This document shows, piece after piece, positions 9,977 to 23,700 of a stretch of DNA of 64,000 bases. Location of the stretch: the NCBI GenBank assembly GCA_028753945.1, contig JAPNXP010000001.1, positions 17,536,501 to 17,600,500 on the forward strand, read 5' to 3'. The notes under the pieces are model-generated. The model did not search any database. It worked only from the letters and a program-made list of their open reading frames with translations, and was not told where the DNA came from. Both the position numbers and the translations under genes were made by a program. The DNA is from Hexactinellida sp. DTS-2022 (lineage: Eukaryota > Porifera > Hexactinellida). Positions within the stretch are counted from its first letter, which is position 1, and each line of letters starts with the position of its first letter.

Positions 9977-11365
9977 TTTGGTGTACTGAGAGAACAGTTC
10001 AGAGCTCCCAGCTGTCTGCTGCTCTCCTCTGTGTCTCTGTCCTGTAGTCCTGACTCTGCTGCTCTCCGCGCCAGGCCCGTCACTCAGTACCACGAGGTAC
10101 TCAGACTCGGGAACAGCTGTCTTCTGCTTACAGCAGTCCACCAGCCAGTGGTACCTCAGCACGTACGAGGGAGCGGGAGAGAAGCAGGCTACCTTAGAGC
10201 GCTGCTCCGGGGTGGGACATCCCAGCACTACGTGTGTGACGTCACACGAGAGCCTGCTCAGCCGAGTGGCCTTGCACAAGTTGAGTATCTGCTTAGCTCG
10301 CTGCATCTGGGTCTCAGAGAACCCACACAGATACACCCGGCACCCGTCTAGGATAGGCTCGCACCGCCTCTGTTCCAGCTCCAGCTGGTTCAGAGTCTCG
10401 CTCAGCGCTTCGGACTCTGCACTGCCACTCCTAGTAGCACTAGCACTAGCACAGGTAGCTATCTGGTACTCGCACTCCGGCAGCCTGTAGCCCTCCTCTA
10501 TGCTGTCTGTAACCCACTCCTTGGTCACTATCCGCAGACAGCTCTTGGCAGCAGAGGCGAACTTCTGGCTGCCGGACCGCTTAGCCACCAGGTGCGTCGT
10601 CTGGTGCTCTCCTTCCACAGCAATGTTAGCGCTGTAGTGGGCTCCGTTCGATTGCAATAGACCTATGACGTCAACTCGCTCGTTTCCTATGAAAGTTGTG
10701 ACCACGACATTACACTTCTGGAACACGGGACATCTGTGGCGCTTAGTGAAGGAGCGATTTAGAGCTACGAACTTGGGATTAGAAGAACTGAGTGTCCAAG
10801 CTTCGTCTAGCCACGAGCGCAACACGACCGGTATTCTGATCTCGCAGGCAGAAGAGTACTTCTGAGAATGGACCTCTTCGGTTATGAGATGCGTAGTGTT
10901 GTTCATGAGGTTCCTAGAGTATATTCCGCCCATCAGCTTGACGCGCCGTTCGATCTCGGCGACTTCTCCTCTGGAGAAGCAGGAGCTGGAAACGATGCAT
11001 TCCCGTAGGGCGAGGTTTGCTAGACAACGGCAAGAGGAGATAGGAATTTTAACTGCGTCATTGAGACTGGTGAGCAGACACATGGGGGAAATAATTCTGA
11101 AATCCTGTTTGATTTCAAGGAAGAAGGCAGTCCCGAATGGCTCCATTACAAACACAACGGGGAAGTTCGCATCCTGACTCGGGAGGGACTCTGTTGTCTG
11201 GTGCCAGGTAACCGGAATATCGAGAGATGTCAGTTGGCCATAGGCGTCCGTCAATCTCTGAACAGCTGCTGGCTCTGCATTTTCGTTCGATACAAATACG
11301 AAAATGTGTCTATTCAAGTCTGCAATGACCCTGTCCCTCTTAGTGGCATCAGTGCCAGAGGACAT
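9977..11365 (-). CDS. TOPBP1: TOPBP1 homologue, exon A (BRCT0-3)
   Basis: This is the N-terminal coding exon, 463 codons. I place the start at the ATG at 11365 (MSSGTDATKRDR). The open frame continues upstream only through a TTG, and 'ccctttgtttgtatttag' just before it looks like the acceptor of a 5'-UTR intron. Domains: BRCT0 ~22-105, BRCT1 ~120-192 (MGGIYSRNL, THLITEE, SQKY), BRCT2 ~212-300 (THLVAKRSGSQKF) and BRCT3 ~340-425 (LDGCRVYLCGFSETQ, DVTHVVLG). The SQKY/SQKF lysines correspond to phosphate-contacting positions in BRCT1 and BRCT2, which bind the phosphorylated RAD9 tail and TICRR-type partners. The exon ends SSELFSQYTK|GTAAGT, equivalent to human DEDLLSQYENG, so the splice site is well supported. 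GC content is higher than the surroundings. Confidence 0.92.
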
Positions 11366-12440
11366 TGCTGCTACTTTACTAAATACAAACAAAGGGAAAT
11401 TCTAGTATAACATAGATATTATTAAATCACTAGGCCGTCTATATATATACACTGGCGTCGCACGGCTCTAAAAACTCTCCGGTCAAACAGTTAAAGTTGT
11501 CCGGCCAAAACCGGACCCTCCTATATAATATAGTAGAATAAATGAAAAGTGGTCCGGCCATGGCCGGACCAGCCGGACCGCATGCTACGCCTATGATATA
11601 CAGTAGATGCCAGATATAAGATTACCGGTTATAAGAACATATCGGATAAAAAAACACTCTACTGGAAAACGGTTACCATATAACTGTCACGGAAATTTTG
11701 GTCCCCTTGGAAAATTGGCCCGGGAGCACCAAAATTTTCATGGAAATTTGGTCCCATGGTGGGACCAAAAATTTCAGGCTAGGGCCATTTTTCCATGGAA
11801 TATTGGTCCCCCGGACCAATTTTCCAGTGACATACCCTGTATAATATATGTCGGTTATAAGAACACTATATGCAGTTCCCGACGATGTTCTTATATCCGG
11901 TATCCACATCCTAAGCAACGATAGAGAATTGAAAATATGGACGATGGACATCGATGTATAGCTAATTTTCAATAATACTAAATTCATAACACATACACTC
12001 CAGTTCTAAATATAATCAGTAGAACCTCGTTAGTAGGAACACGGTTAATACGAATTTCCCGGATAAGACGAACAAACAGTTCCACAAAATCAGGTCCCTA
12101 CAATGGCTATTCAATTGGTATGACTCCGGTTAATACGAACTCTGACGGAATTTGAATATATCCCAGTTCATGCTGGAGCCGGTGCTGCGCCTGACCCGAC
12201 ACAGGCTTCTGTCTGAGGACTACCTCAAAAGAGACCAAGCGAGCTCTTATGTTTATATCGGAGGCTACCAATCATGCTAACTCGAAGATTAATATGAACA
12301 CTATTCAGTCCCTTCAAAGACTCTTAAATACAATTGACATGGGTTAAAACTTATACAAATTCCGGATGAGGCGAACGCATTCTGGCCGTTCACTGGTGAT
12401 CCTACTAACGAGGTTTAACTGTAGTCGTTTTTATTATATA
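11366..12440. other. Intergenic DNA upstream of TOPBP1, MITE cluster
   Basis: The probable 5'-UTR intron of TOPBP1 begins here. About 11434-11590 is a 'ccggcc/ggccgg' palindromic element. About 11596-11912 is a pogo-like MITE ('cagtagatgccagatataag' to 'gttcttatatccggtatcc') interrupted by another foldback with ends 'tcacggaaattttggtcc' and 'ggaccaattttccagtga'. About 12017-12420 is a 'cagtagaacctcgttagtag' element with complementary 'ctactaacgaggtttaactg' end. No gene seen. Confidence 0.6.
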
Positions 12441-15400
12441 AAAATCCAAAATTGCAGCCTGTGCCGACGCATGTTCCTTTGGTGGCACTATATTTTGTTG
12501 GTTGTTTATTTATAGTGCCTCCAAAGGAACATGCTGTCGGCGCAGGCTGCAATTTTGGATTTTTTTTTCGCCATGTCATCATCACTATGAAGGTGTTAAA
12601 TTATTTCAAAAAGGTGTTACAGAAGGCATCGACCCTTAGAGCGGTGGAAGTTTCCATTTAGTTCATATAATTTTAGAGATATTCAAGTTTGAGTAGAATA
12701 TAATAGCTGATGACTCAGCATTTTTTATGTGTGTGTTGGGTCATCACCCAACATCAACTAACCCTTTTTAAATATCGAATTAACAAAATTGTAAAAATAC
12801 ATTTTTTTGACGATGTCATAATCACCTCAAGGTGTCAAGACCCACTTGTATAGGTGGTACCTGGCATAAGGACCAATTGATAAATTGAAAGTTTGTTTCT
12901 ATCTTGTATCATCTCTGAGATTAATGAAATTTATCTAATTAGTATAAATATTTAATTTATTTATTTATTATTTAACACCATTATTATATACAGCAAAATA
13001 AATTAAGTTCAATTATTTGCAATTATTATTAATTTAAATTGAATTTCACTATAATATTTGAATTCCACGCACTCGATAACCCCAATAATCTATTTGGAAC
13101 CGTCTATAAGTTAAATACAAAATGAATTAATTATAATTAATTAAGTCAGTCATTAATTGTGCAAGAATATTCTCGCCGAAATAAATATAATCACTTAATC
13201 TGTCGTTGTTGTGGAATGTAAAATCTTAACGGTTCTATCATAAACCATCTTTAGTTTAATGCCATTCATTCATTATGTATTGATAATAAATTATATTATT
13301 AGTTATTTATTTTAGCAATGTTATCCATGGTTGGTTGAGTTGAGTCAACAAATTCCTTATATTATATTATTTAATTTAATCCATTGTATAGTAAGACTAG
13401 AATTAAATAGAAGCCAGCTGGAATTTATAAGTTAAATCAATATAATTAACGCAAGTTGAATCACTAGAGTAGGATTTAACAAGTTAAATCAATATAATTA
13501 TTACAAGTTGAAACAATAGAATTAGATTTAACACTTTACTGAAATTGAAGTGTCAGTAAACAAAGAAATTCAACCCCCATTTATGGCAGAAATTGACCCC
13601 TTTATTGAAAGATTTCTTCTCCAATCAGACGCAGAATTTTATGGCGAATCCAAATGTGAAATAAAATTTTGGGGTTTAGTAAAACATTTTTTGAGTTATG
13701 GACCAGACAAATTTTGAATGGTGTTAAAGATGTGTCAAAAATTTGTTAATACAAAATCGTAACCCCAGGTGCAAATTAGACGTCGACTCCGAATCTACAT
13801 GCCAAGTTTCAGCCCTCTATGTATATAGGTGTGGCCAGGGCACCTGCTACGGAGAAATAATAATAATAATAAAAATCCAAAATTGCAGCCTGTGCCTACG
13901 CATGTTCCTTTGGTGGCACTATATTTTGGTGGTGGTTTATTGATAGTGCCGCCAAAGGAACATGCTGTCGGCACAGGCCGCAATTTTGGATTTTTTTTTT
14001 CGCCATGTCATCATCACTATGAAGGTGTTAAATTATTTCAAAAAGGTGTTTCGGAAGGCAACGACCCTTAGAGTGTTGGAAGTTTCCATTTAGCCTACTT
14101 AATTTTAGAGATATTCAAGTTTGAGTAGAATATAATAGCTGATGACTCAGCATTTTTTATGTGAGTGTTGGGTCATTACCCAACATCAACTAACCTATTT
14201 TAAATATCGAATTAGCAAAATTGTAAAAACACATTTTTTTAACGATGTCATCATCACCTCAAGGTGTCAAGATCCACTTGTATAGGTGGCACGTGCCATA
14301 AGGACCAATTGATAAATTGAAAGTTTGTTTCTATCTTCTATAGTCTCTGAGATTTATGATATTTAATTAATTAGTATAAATAATTATTAATATTATTTAT
14401 AATTTAACACCAATTTCAATGTCAACTTATATTTATAAAGTTTGATTATTTTGTCATAAATAATTTATTAATTTATTTGGCTATCAAATTTCAATTCCGC
14501 ACACTCGATAACGCCTAATATACAAATTGGGAGCATCTACGTATATAAGTCATATACTGACTTAATTAATTATAATTAATTACGTCAGTATATTAACAGT
14601 GCAAGAGTATTCTTGCAGAAGTAAATATAATCACATAATCTGTCGTTGTTATTGAAATCTATAATCTTAGTTTTCAATTGGAAAATAGAAGCCTACTCGA
14701 TCTCACAAGTTGAATCAATATAATAATCACAAGTTGAAACAATAGAATTAGATTTAACACTTTCAACTGAACTGAAGTGTTAGTAAACAAAGGAAATTTC
14801 CAACTCAATTGTGGAACAAACGAAGCCCAATTTAAAAATTCGTGCACTGTGAAAAGGTGTAGAATTTAATTCTCTATCGAATGCATATAAATTAAATATT
14901 CGCGGATATTTATTGTTCTTTTTCTAATATTAAACAGGTGCAAAAATGTGGCCAAATAAATGTGATAAAAAAACGTGACCCCAGGTGCACATCTGTAACC
15001 CATGAGACACATATCCTGAAAATTTGGGCTCTTAGTTAATAAAACTCTGTTCTGTGGAGAGGATACGGAAGGAAAATAATAATAACCAAGGCACTAAGAC
15101 CAATACTGGGCCACTATACTATAGTATAGTCGGCACAGTAATAAAAATCCAAAATTGCAGCCTGTGCCGACGCATGTTCCTTTGGTGGCACTATATCTTG
15201 TTGGTGGTTTATTGATAGTGCCTCCAAAGGAGCATGCTGTCAGCACTGGCTGCAATTTTGGATTTTTTTTCGCCATGTCATCATCACTATGAAGGTGTTA
15301 AAATATTTCAAAAAGGTGTTATAGAAGGCATTGACCCTTAGAGTGGTGGAAGTTTCCATTTAGCTCACTTAATTTGAGAGATATTCAAATTTCAGTAGAA

Positions 15401-15809
15401 TATAATAAGTGATGAGTCAGCATTTTTTATGTGCGTGTTGGGTGATCACCCAACACCAACCAACCCATTCGAAACATAGAGTTCACAAAATTGTAAAAAC
15501 ACATTTTTTTCAAGATGTCATCATCACCTCAAGGTGTCAAGACCCACTTGTATCGGTGGTACGTGCCATAAGAATCAATCGATAAATTGGAAGTTTTTCT
15601 CTATCTTGTATCATTTCTGAGATTTATGATATTTAATTAATTAGTATAAATAATAATTAATATTATTTATAATATAACACCAATTTCAATGTCAACTTGC
15701 AATTATTAAGTTCAATTATTTTGTCATAAATAATTAATTAATTAATTTGGTTATCAAATTTCTATTCCGCACTCTCGATAACCCCTAATAAACAAATTAT
15801 AAGCATCTA

Positions 15810-15832
15810 TCTATATATTAAAAGCGGAATTG

Positions 15833-15891
<59 letters not shown>

Positions 15892-17044
15892 GATGTTTGT
15901 CCGTAATTAATTGAAAAGACCATACTACCTAGAAAGCTGAGATTTGGTAAATAGGAGTAGTTTGTCATAGCGACATGGGTCTGTTGGTTTTCTAAGCGAA
16001 ATATTGTGAGCATGACATGACACGGTAACCTTTTCCTTAATAACTTTTGCAAATTTGACTCCGTTAGTATAAATTTTATATGAAAATCGACAACACATAG
16101 TGGAACACCTTTGTGAAAATTATCAATTTTTACGAACTTACATAGCGAAAGTTATTAGTTAAAATGTGTCCTATTAATTTTAACACTATGTGGGTGATCT
16201 GATTTGTTTGGTTAACAAGAATGCGCTTAGAGTAGTTAATTTCTCTAATGCATTGTTTATTTATTACACCTATATTGGCTTCTATAATAAGACTATCAAT
16301 GGAATTACGTAATTTCTAACCTATGATTTCTACTAGAAATGAATTAAGTTAAGTAATCTAGGTTTTGGTTCTGCCTAACGATTAGATTTATTATGTTAAT
16401 TATTGCTATCAATTAATTAAATAATCACTAACCCAAGCTCCTGCAAAAAGAATTGTTTATTGAGATGTAGAACTTTATTACTATTTATAAATCAAATATT
16501 TTGCAACCCTGCATTTACCTCTCCATAATAATGGTTTAATGGTGAGAATAAGACCGCGAAGCGGTCTTATTCTCATCTTTAAACCATTATTATGGAGAGA
16601 TTACACCCAGAGTTATTAATTACTTTGAATACAATTCACTGAAATAATTAATTGCGTATAATTTACCAACCACAGGTTTCAATTAACAAGCAAACGTTTT
16701 AATATAGCTGAACGAGCTACCCTTAAGAATTATTGAGCTATAAATTAAATAATAATTAATAACTATTGAGCAATGAGAATAACTTAAATAACATGATTTC
16801 CCAAACAAATCACAGTAACTAATCACAACCCAAAAATGAATTTTAGGCACGGGTTATTAAGTCAAAGTGTGTAATTTACTAGCCACAGGTTAACTCATTA
16901 TTAATATTATTGCTTTGGAGAGGGAAAGGCCGCGAAGCGGCCGTTAATTGTATTGCGTAGTGTCTAACACGAACGAACAAAAGTCGCGAAGCGACTTTTG
17001 TGAGAGAGTGATCCGTCGCGAAGCGACCGAGACCGAAGGGCTCG
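15810..17044 (+). mobile_element. Helitron-like non-autonomous element inserted in a satellite unit
   Basis: It begins TCTATATATTAAAAGCG, followed by a (GT)n run and 'tttgtccg', and ends in the hairpin CGAGACCGAAGGGCTCG. Sister units show the empty site 'gcatctatataagtaatata'. Here 'gcatcta' stops at 15809 and 'tataagtaata' resumes at 17045. The insertion is therefore exactly between A and T with no target duplication, which is the Helitron mode. The 3' end is CTCG, not the standard CTRR. Several GCGAAGC mini-hairpins lie inside (about 16555, 16924, 16983, 17018). There is no Rep/helicase gene. Confidence 0.85.
16519..16599. repeat. 81-bp near-perfect hairpin with GAA loop
   Basis: The arms CTCTCCATAATAATGGTTTA and its complement enclose GAGAATAAGACCGC-GAA-GCGGTCTTATTCTC. 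The dyad centre is 16559, with only a couple of mismatches per ~39-bp arm. It lies inside the Helitron-like element. Confidence 0.9.
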
Positions 17045-17589
17045 TATAAGTAATATACTGACTGAATTAATTATAATTAACTACGTCAGTATATTAACAG
17101 TACAATAATATTCTCGCAGAAGTAAATATATTCACATAATCTGTCGTTGTTGTGAAATATATAATCTTTTTTTTCAATTGGAAAATAGAAGCCTACTCGA
17201 TCTCACAAGTTGAATCAATATAATTATTACAAGTTGAAACAATGGAATTAGATTTCACAGTTTTACTGAAATTGAAGTGTTAGTAATCAAAGGAAACTTG
17301 CAACTCAATTGTGGCACAAACGAAACCCAATTTAAAAATTCGTGCACTGTGAAAAGGTGTAGAATTTAATTCTCTATCGAATGCATATAAATTAAATATT
17401 CGCGCACTATTTATTGTTCTTTTTCAAATATTAAACAGGTGCAAAAATGTGTCCAAAAAAATGTAATAAAAAATCGTGACCCCAGGTGCACATCTGTAAC
17501 CCATGAGACACATATCCTGAAAATTTGGGCTCTTAGTTAATTAAACTCTGTTCTGTGGAGAGGATACGGAAGGAAAATAATAATAACCA

Positions 17590-17770
17590 AGGCAGTAAGA
17601 TTAGAACTGGCCCACTTTACTATAGTATAGTCGGCACAGTAATAATATACCAAAGCACTAAGACCAATACTGGGCCACTATACTATAGTATAGTCGGCAC
17701 AGTAATAATATACCAAAGCACTAAGACCAATACTGGGCCACTATACTATAGTATAGTCGGCACAGTAATA
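17590..17770. repeat. Three copies of a ~60-bp palindromic tandem repeat
   Basis: The unit contains 'aagaccaatactgggccact' followed by the 16-bp palindrome CTATACTATAGTATAG and 'tcggcacag'. It sits directly before the foldback hairpin of the fourth satellite unit. Single copies occur at 4490-4545 and 15090-15140. Confidence 0.9.
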
Positions 17771-20700
17771 AAAATCCAAAATTGCAGCCTGTGCCGACGC
17801 ATGTTCCTTTGGTGGCCCTATATTTTGGTGGTGGTTTATTGATAGTGCCTCCATAGGAACATGCTGTCGGCTCAGCTGCAATTCTGGATTTTTTTTCGCC
17901 ATGTCATCATCACTATGAAGGTGTTAAATTATTTCACAAAGGTGTTTCAAAAGGCAACGACCCTTAGTGAGTTGGAAGTCTCCATTTAGCTCACTTTATT
18001 TGAGAGATATTCAAGTTTCAGTAGAATATAATCTGTGATGATTCAGCATTTTTCAAGTGCGTGTTGGGTGTTTACACAACTCCAACCAACCCATGCGAAT
18101 TATTTAATTCACAAAATTGTAAAAATACATTTTTTTAACGATGTCATCATCACCAAAAGGTGTCAAGACCCACTTGTATAGGTGGGACCTGGCATAAGGA
18201 CCAATTGATAAATTGAAAGTTTGTTTATATCTTGTATCATCTCTGAGATTAATGAAATTTAGCTAATTAGCATAAAAATTTAACTAATGTATTAATTATT
18301 TAACACCATTATTATATACAGCAAAATAAATTAAGTTCAATTATTTGCAATTATTATTAATTTAAATTGAATTTCACTATAATGTTTGAATTCCACGCAC
18401 TCGATAACCCCAATAATCCAATTGGAACCGTCTATAAGTTAAATACAAAAGGAATTAATTATAATTAATTACGTCAGTACATTAATTGTGCAAGAATATT
18501 CTCGCCGAAATAAATATATTCACTTAATCTGTCGTTGTTGTGGAATGTAAAATCTTAACGGTTCTATCATAAACCATCTTGAGTTTAAAGCCATTCATTC
18601 ATTATGTATTGATAATAAATTATATTATTAGTTATAAATTTTAGCAATGTTATCCACGGTTAAGTTGAATTAAGTCAACAAATTCCTTATATTATAATAT
18701 TTTATTTAATCCATTGTATAGTAATACTACAATAAATAGAAGCCAGCTGGAATTTATAAGTTAAATCAATATAATTATCGCAAGTTGAATCACTAGAGTA
18801 GGATTTAACAAGTTTAATCAATATAATTATTACAAGTTGAAACAATGGAATTAGATTTCACAGTTTTACTGAAATTGAAGTGTGAGTAAACAAAGAAATT
18901 TCAACCCCCATTTATGGCAGAAATTGACCCCTTTATTGAAAAATTTCTTCTCCCATCAGACGCAGAATTTTATGGCGAATCCAAATGTGAAATAAAATTG
19001 GGGGTTTAGTAAACAATTTTTGAGTTATGGACCAGACAAAATTTGAAAGGTGTTAAAGATGTGTCAAAAATTTGTTAATAAAAAAACGTAACCCCAGGTG
19101 CAAATTAGACGGTCCCATCGCACCTACATGCCAAGTTTCAGCTCTCTATGTATGCAGGTGTGGCCAGGGCACCTGCTACGGAGAAATAAAAATAATAATA
19201 AGAATAAAAAATCCAAAATTGCAGCCTGTGCCGACGCATGTTCCTTTGGTGGCACTATATTTTGGTGTGGTTTATTGATAGTGCCTCCTATGGAACATGC
19301 TGTCGGCACAGGCTGCAATTTTGGATTTTTTTCCGCCATGTCATCATCACTACGAAGGTGTTAAATTATTTCAGAAAGGTGTTTCAAAAGGCAACGACCC
19401 TTAGTGAGTTGTAAATTTCTTTTATGCTCACTTCATTTCAAAGATATTCAAGTTTCAGTAGAATATAATAGCTGATGACTCAGCATTTTTTATGTGAGCT
19501 CTGGGTCATCACCCAAAACGAACCGACCCATTTGAATTATATAATTCACAAAATTGTGAAAACACATTTTTTTTACGATGTCATCATCACCTCAAGGTGT
19601 CAAGAGCCACTTGTAGAGGTGTTACGTGGCATAAGGATCAATTGATAAATTGGAAGTTTGTTTCTATCTTATTTGATTTCTGAGATTTATGATATTTAAT
19701 TAATTAGTATAAATATTAATTAATATTATTTATAATTTAACACCAATTTCAATGTCAACTTACAATTATTAAATTAAATTATTTTGTCATGAATAATAAA
19801 TTAATTATTTTGTTATCAAATTTCAATTAAGCACTCTCGATAACCCCTAATAAACAAATTATAAGCATCTATATAAGTAATATACTGACTGAATTAATTA
19901 TAATTAATTACGTCAGTATATTAACAGTCCAATAATATTCTCGCAGAAGTAAATATAATCACATAATCTGTCGTTGTTGTGAAATATATAATCTTTTTTT
20001 TCAATTGGAAAATAGAAGCCTACTCGATCTCACAAGTTGAATCAATATAATAATAACGAGTTGAAACAATAGAATTAGATTTAACACTTTCAATTGAACT
20101 GAAGTGTTAGTAAACAAAGAAATTTCAACCCCAATTTATGGCATGAATCAAACCTATTAGTAAAAACATTCATCTCCCATCAGATGGAGAATTTTATAGT
20201 GAATCCAATGGTGAAAAGAAAATTGGGGGTTTAGTATAACATTCTTTGAGTTATGGACCAGACAAAATTTGAAAGGTGTCAAAAAAGTCCAAAATTTGTT
20301 AATAAAAAATCGTGACCCCAGGTGCACATCTGTAACCCATGAGACACCTGTCCTGCAAATTTGGGTTGTTAGTTAATTAAACTCTGTTCTGTGGATGAGC
20401 TACGGAAGAATAATAATAAAAAAAATCCAAAATTGCAGCTGTGCCGACGCATGTTCCTTTGGTGGCACTATATTTTGGTGGTGGTTTATTGATAGTGCCT
20501 CCAATGGAACATGCTGTCGGCACAGCTGCAATTTTGGATTTTTTTTTCGCCATGTCATCATCACTATGAAGGTGTTAAATTATTTCAAAAGGGTGTTACA
20601 GAAGGCATCGACCCTTAGAGTGGTGGAAGTTTCCATTTAGTTCACTTAATTTTAGAGATATTCAAGTTTGAGTAGAATATAATAGCTGATGACTCAGCAT

Positions 20701-23700
20701 TTTTTATGTGAGTGTTGGGTCATCACCCAACATCAACTAACCTATTTTAAATATCGAATTAACAAAATTGTAAAAACACATTTTTTTGACGATGTCATCA
20801 TCACCTCAAGGTGTCAAGACCCATTTGTAGAGGTGTTACGTGGCACAAGGATCAATTGATAAATTGGAAGTTTGTTTCTACCTTATTTGATTTCTGAGAT
20901 TTCTGATATTTAATTAATTAGTATAAATAATAATTAATATTATTTATAATTTAACACCAATTTCAATGTCAACTTACAATTATTAAGTTTAATTATTTTG
21001 TCATAAATAATTAATTAATTAATTTGGCTATCAAATTTCAATTCCACACACTCGATAACCCCTAATAAACAAATTGGGAGCATCTATATAAGTCATATAC
21101 TGACTTAATTAATTATTATTAATTACGTCAGTATATTAACAGTGCAAGAGTATTCTTGCAGAAGGAAATATAATCACATAATCTGTCGTTGTTATGGAAT
21201 GTAGAATCTTAGTTTTCAATTGGAAAATAGAAGCCTACTCGATCTCACAAGTTGAATCAATATAATAATAACGAGTTGAAACAATAGAATTAGATTTAAC
21301 ACTTTCAATTGAACTGAAGTGTTAGTAAACAAAGGAAACTTGCAACTCAATTGTGGCACAAACTAAGTACAATTTGAAAATTCGTGCACTGTGAAAAGGT
21401 GTAGAATTTAATTCTCTATCGAATGCATATAAATAGAATATTCGCGCACTATTTATTGTTCTTTTTCTAATATTAAACAGGTGCAAAAATGTGTCCAAAA
21501 AAATGTAATAAAAAATTGTAACCCCAGGTGCACATCTGTAACTCATGAGACACATAACCTGAAAATTTCAGTTATTAGTTACTAAAACTCTGTTCTGTGG
21601 AGGATCTACGGACCAATAATAAAATCCAAAATTGCAGCCTGTGCCGACGCATGTTCATTTGGAGGCACTATATTTTGTGGTGGTTTATTGATAGTGCCTC
21701 CAAAGGAACATGCTGTCGGCACAGGCTGCAATTTTGGATTTTTTTTCGCCAAGTCATCATCACTATGAAGGTGTTAATTATTTCAAAAAGGTGTTACAGA
21801 AGGCATCGACCCTTAGAGTGGTGGAAGTTTCCATTTAGTTCACTTCATTTTAGAGATATTCAAGTTTGAGTAGAATATAATAGATGATGACTCAGCATTT
21901 TTTATGTGAGTGTTGGTTCATCACCCAACATCAACTAACCCATTTTAAATATCGAATTAACAAAATTGAAAAAACACATTTTTTTAACGATGTCATCATC
22001 ACCTCAGGGTGTCAAGGACCACTTGTATTGGTTGTACCTGGCATAAGGACCAATTGAAAAATTGAAAGTTTGTTTCTATCTTGTATCATCTCTGAGATTA
22101 ATGAAATTTAGCTAATTAGTATTAATATTTAATTAATTTATGAATAATTTAACACCAATATTATGTATATCAAAATAAATGAAGTTCAATTATTTGCAAT
22201 TATTATACATTTTAATTTCATTTCATTATAATAATTGAATTCAGCGCACTCGATAACCCCAATAATCTAATTGGAACCGTCTCTATAAGTTAAACATAGA
22301 ACGAATTAATTATAATTAAATATGTCATGTATCCATTGTGCAAGAATATTCACGGAGAAGTAAATATAATCACATAATCTGTCGTTGTTATGGAATGTAG
22401 AATCTTAGTTTTCTATTAGAAAATAGAAGCCTACTCGATCTCACAAGTTGAATCAATATAATAATAACGAGTTGAAACAATGGAATTAGATTTAACACTT
22501 CAATTGAACTGAAGTGTTAGTAAACAAAGGGATTTTGCAACTCAATTGTGGCACAAACGAAGCGCAATTTGAAAATTCGTGCACTGTGAAAAGGTGTAGA
22601 ATTTAATTCTCTATCGAATGCATATAAATTAAATATTCTCGCACTATTTAATGTTATTTTTCCAATATTAAACAGGTGCAAAAATGTGTCCAAAAAAATG
22701 TAATAAAAAATCGTGACCCCAGGTGCACATCTGTAACTCATGAGACACATATCCTTAAAATTTCAGTTCTTAGTTACTAAAACTCTGTTCTGTGGAGGAT
22801 CTACGGACCAATAATAAAAATCCAAAATTGCAGCTGTGCCGACGCATGTTCCTTTGGTGGCACTATATTTTGGTGGTGGTTTATTGATAGTGCCTCCAAT
22901 GGAACATGCTGTCGGCACAGCTGCAATTTTGGATTTTTTTTTCGCCATGTCATCATCACTATGAAGGTGTTAAATTATTTCAAAAGGGTGTTACAGAAGG
23001 CATCGACCCTTAGAGTGGTGGAAGTTTCCATTTAGTTCACTTAATTTTAGAGATATTCAAGTTTGAGTAGAATATAATAGCTGATGACTCAGCATTTTTT
23101 ATGTGAGTGTTGGGTCATCACCCAACATCAACTAACCTATTTTAAATATCGAATTAACAAAATTGTAAAAACACATTTTTTTGACGATGTCATCATCACC
23201 TCAAGGTGTCAAGACCCATTTGTAGAGGTGTTACGTGGCACAAGGATCAATTGATAAATTGGAAGTTTGTTTCTACCTTATTTGATTTCTGAGATTTCTG
23301 ATATTTAATTAATTAGTATAAATAATAATTAATATTATTTATAATTTAACACCAATTTCAATGTCAACTTACAATTATTAAGTTTAATTATTTTGTCATA
23401 AATAATTAATTAATTAATTTGGCTATCAAATTTCAATTCCACACACTCGATAACCCCTAATAAACAAATTGGGAGCATCTATATAAGTCATATACTGACT
23501 TAATTAATTATTATTAATTACGTCAGTATATTAACAGTGCAAGAGTATTCTTGCAGAAGGAAATATAATCACATAATCTGTCGTTGTTATGGAATGTAGA
23601 ATCTTAGTTTTCAATTGGAAAATAGAAGCCTACTCGATCTCACAAGTTGAATCAATATAATAATAACGAGTTGAAACAATAGAATTAGATTTAACACTTT

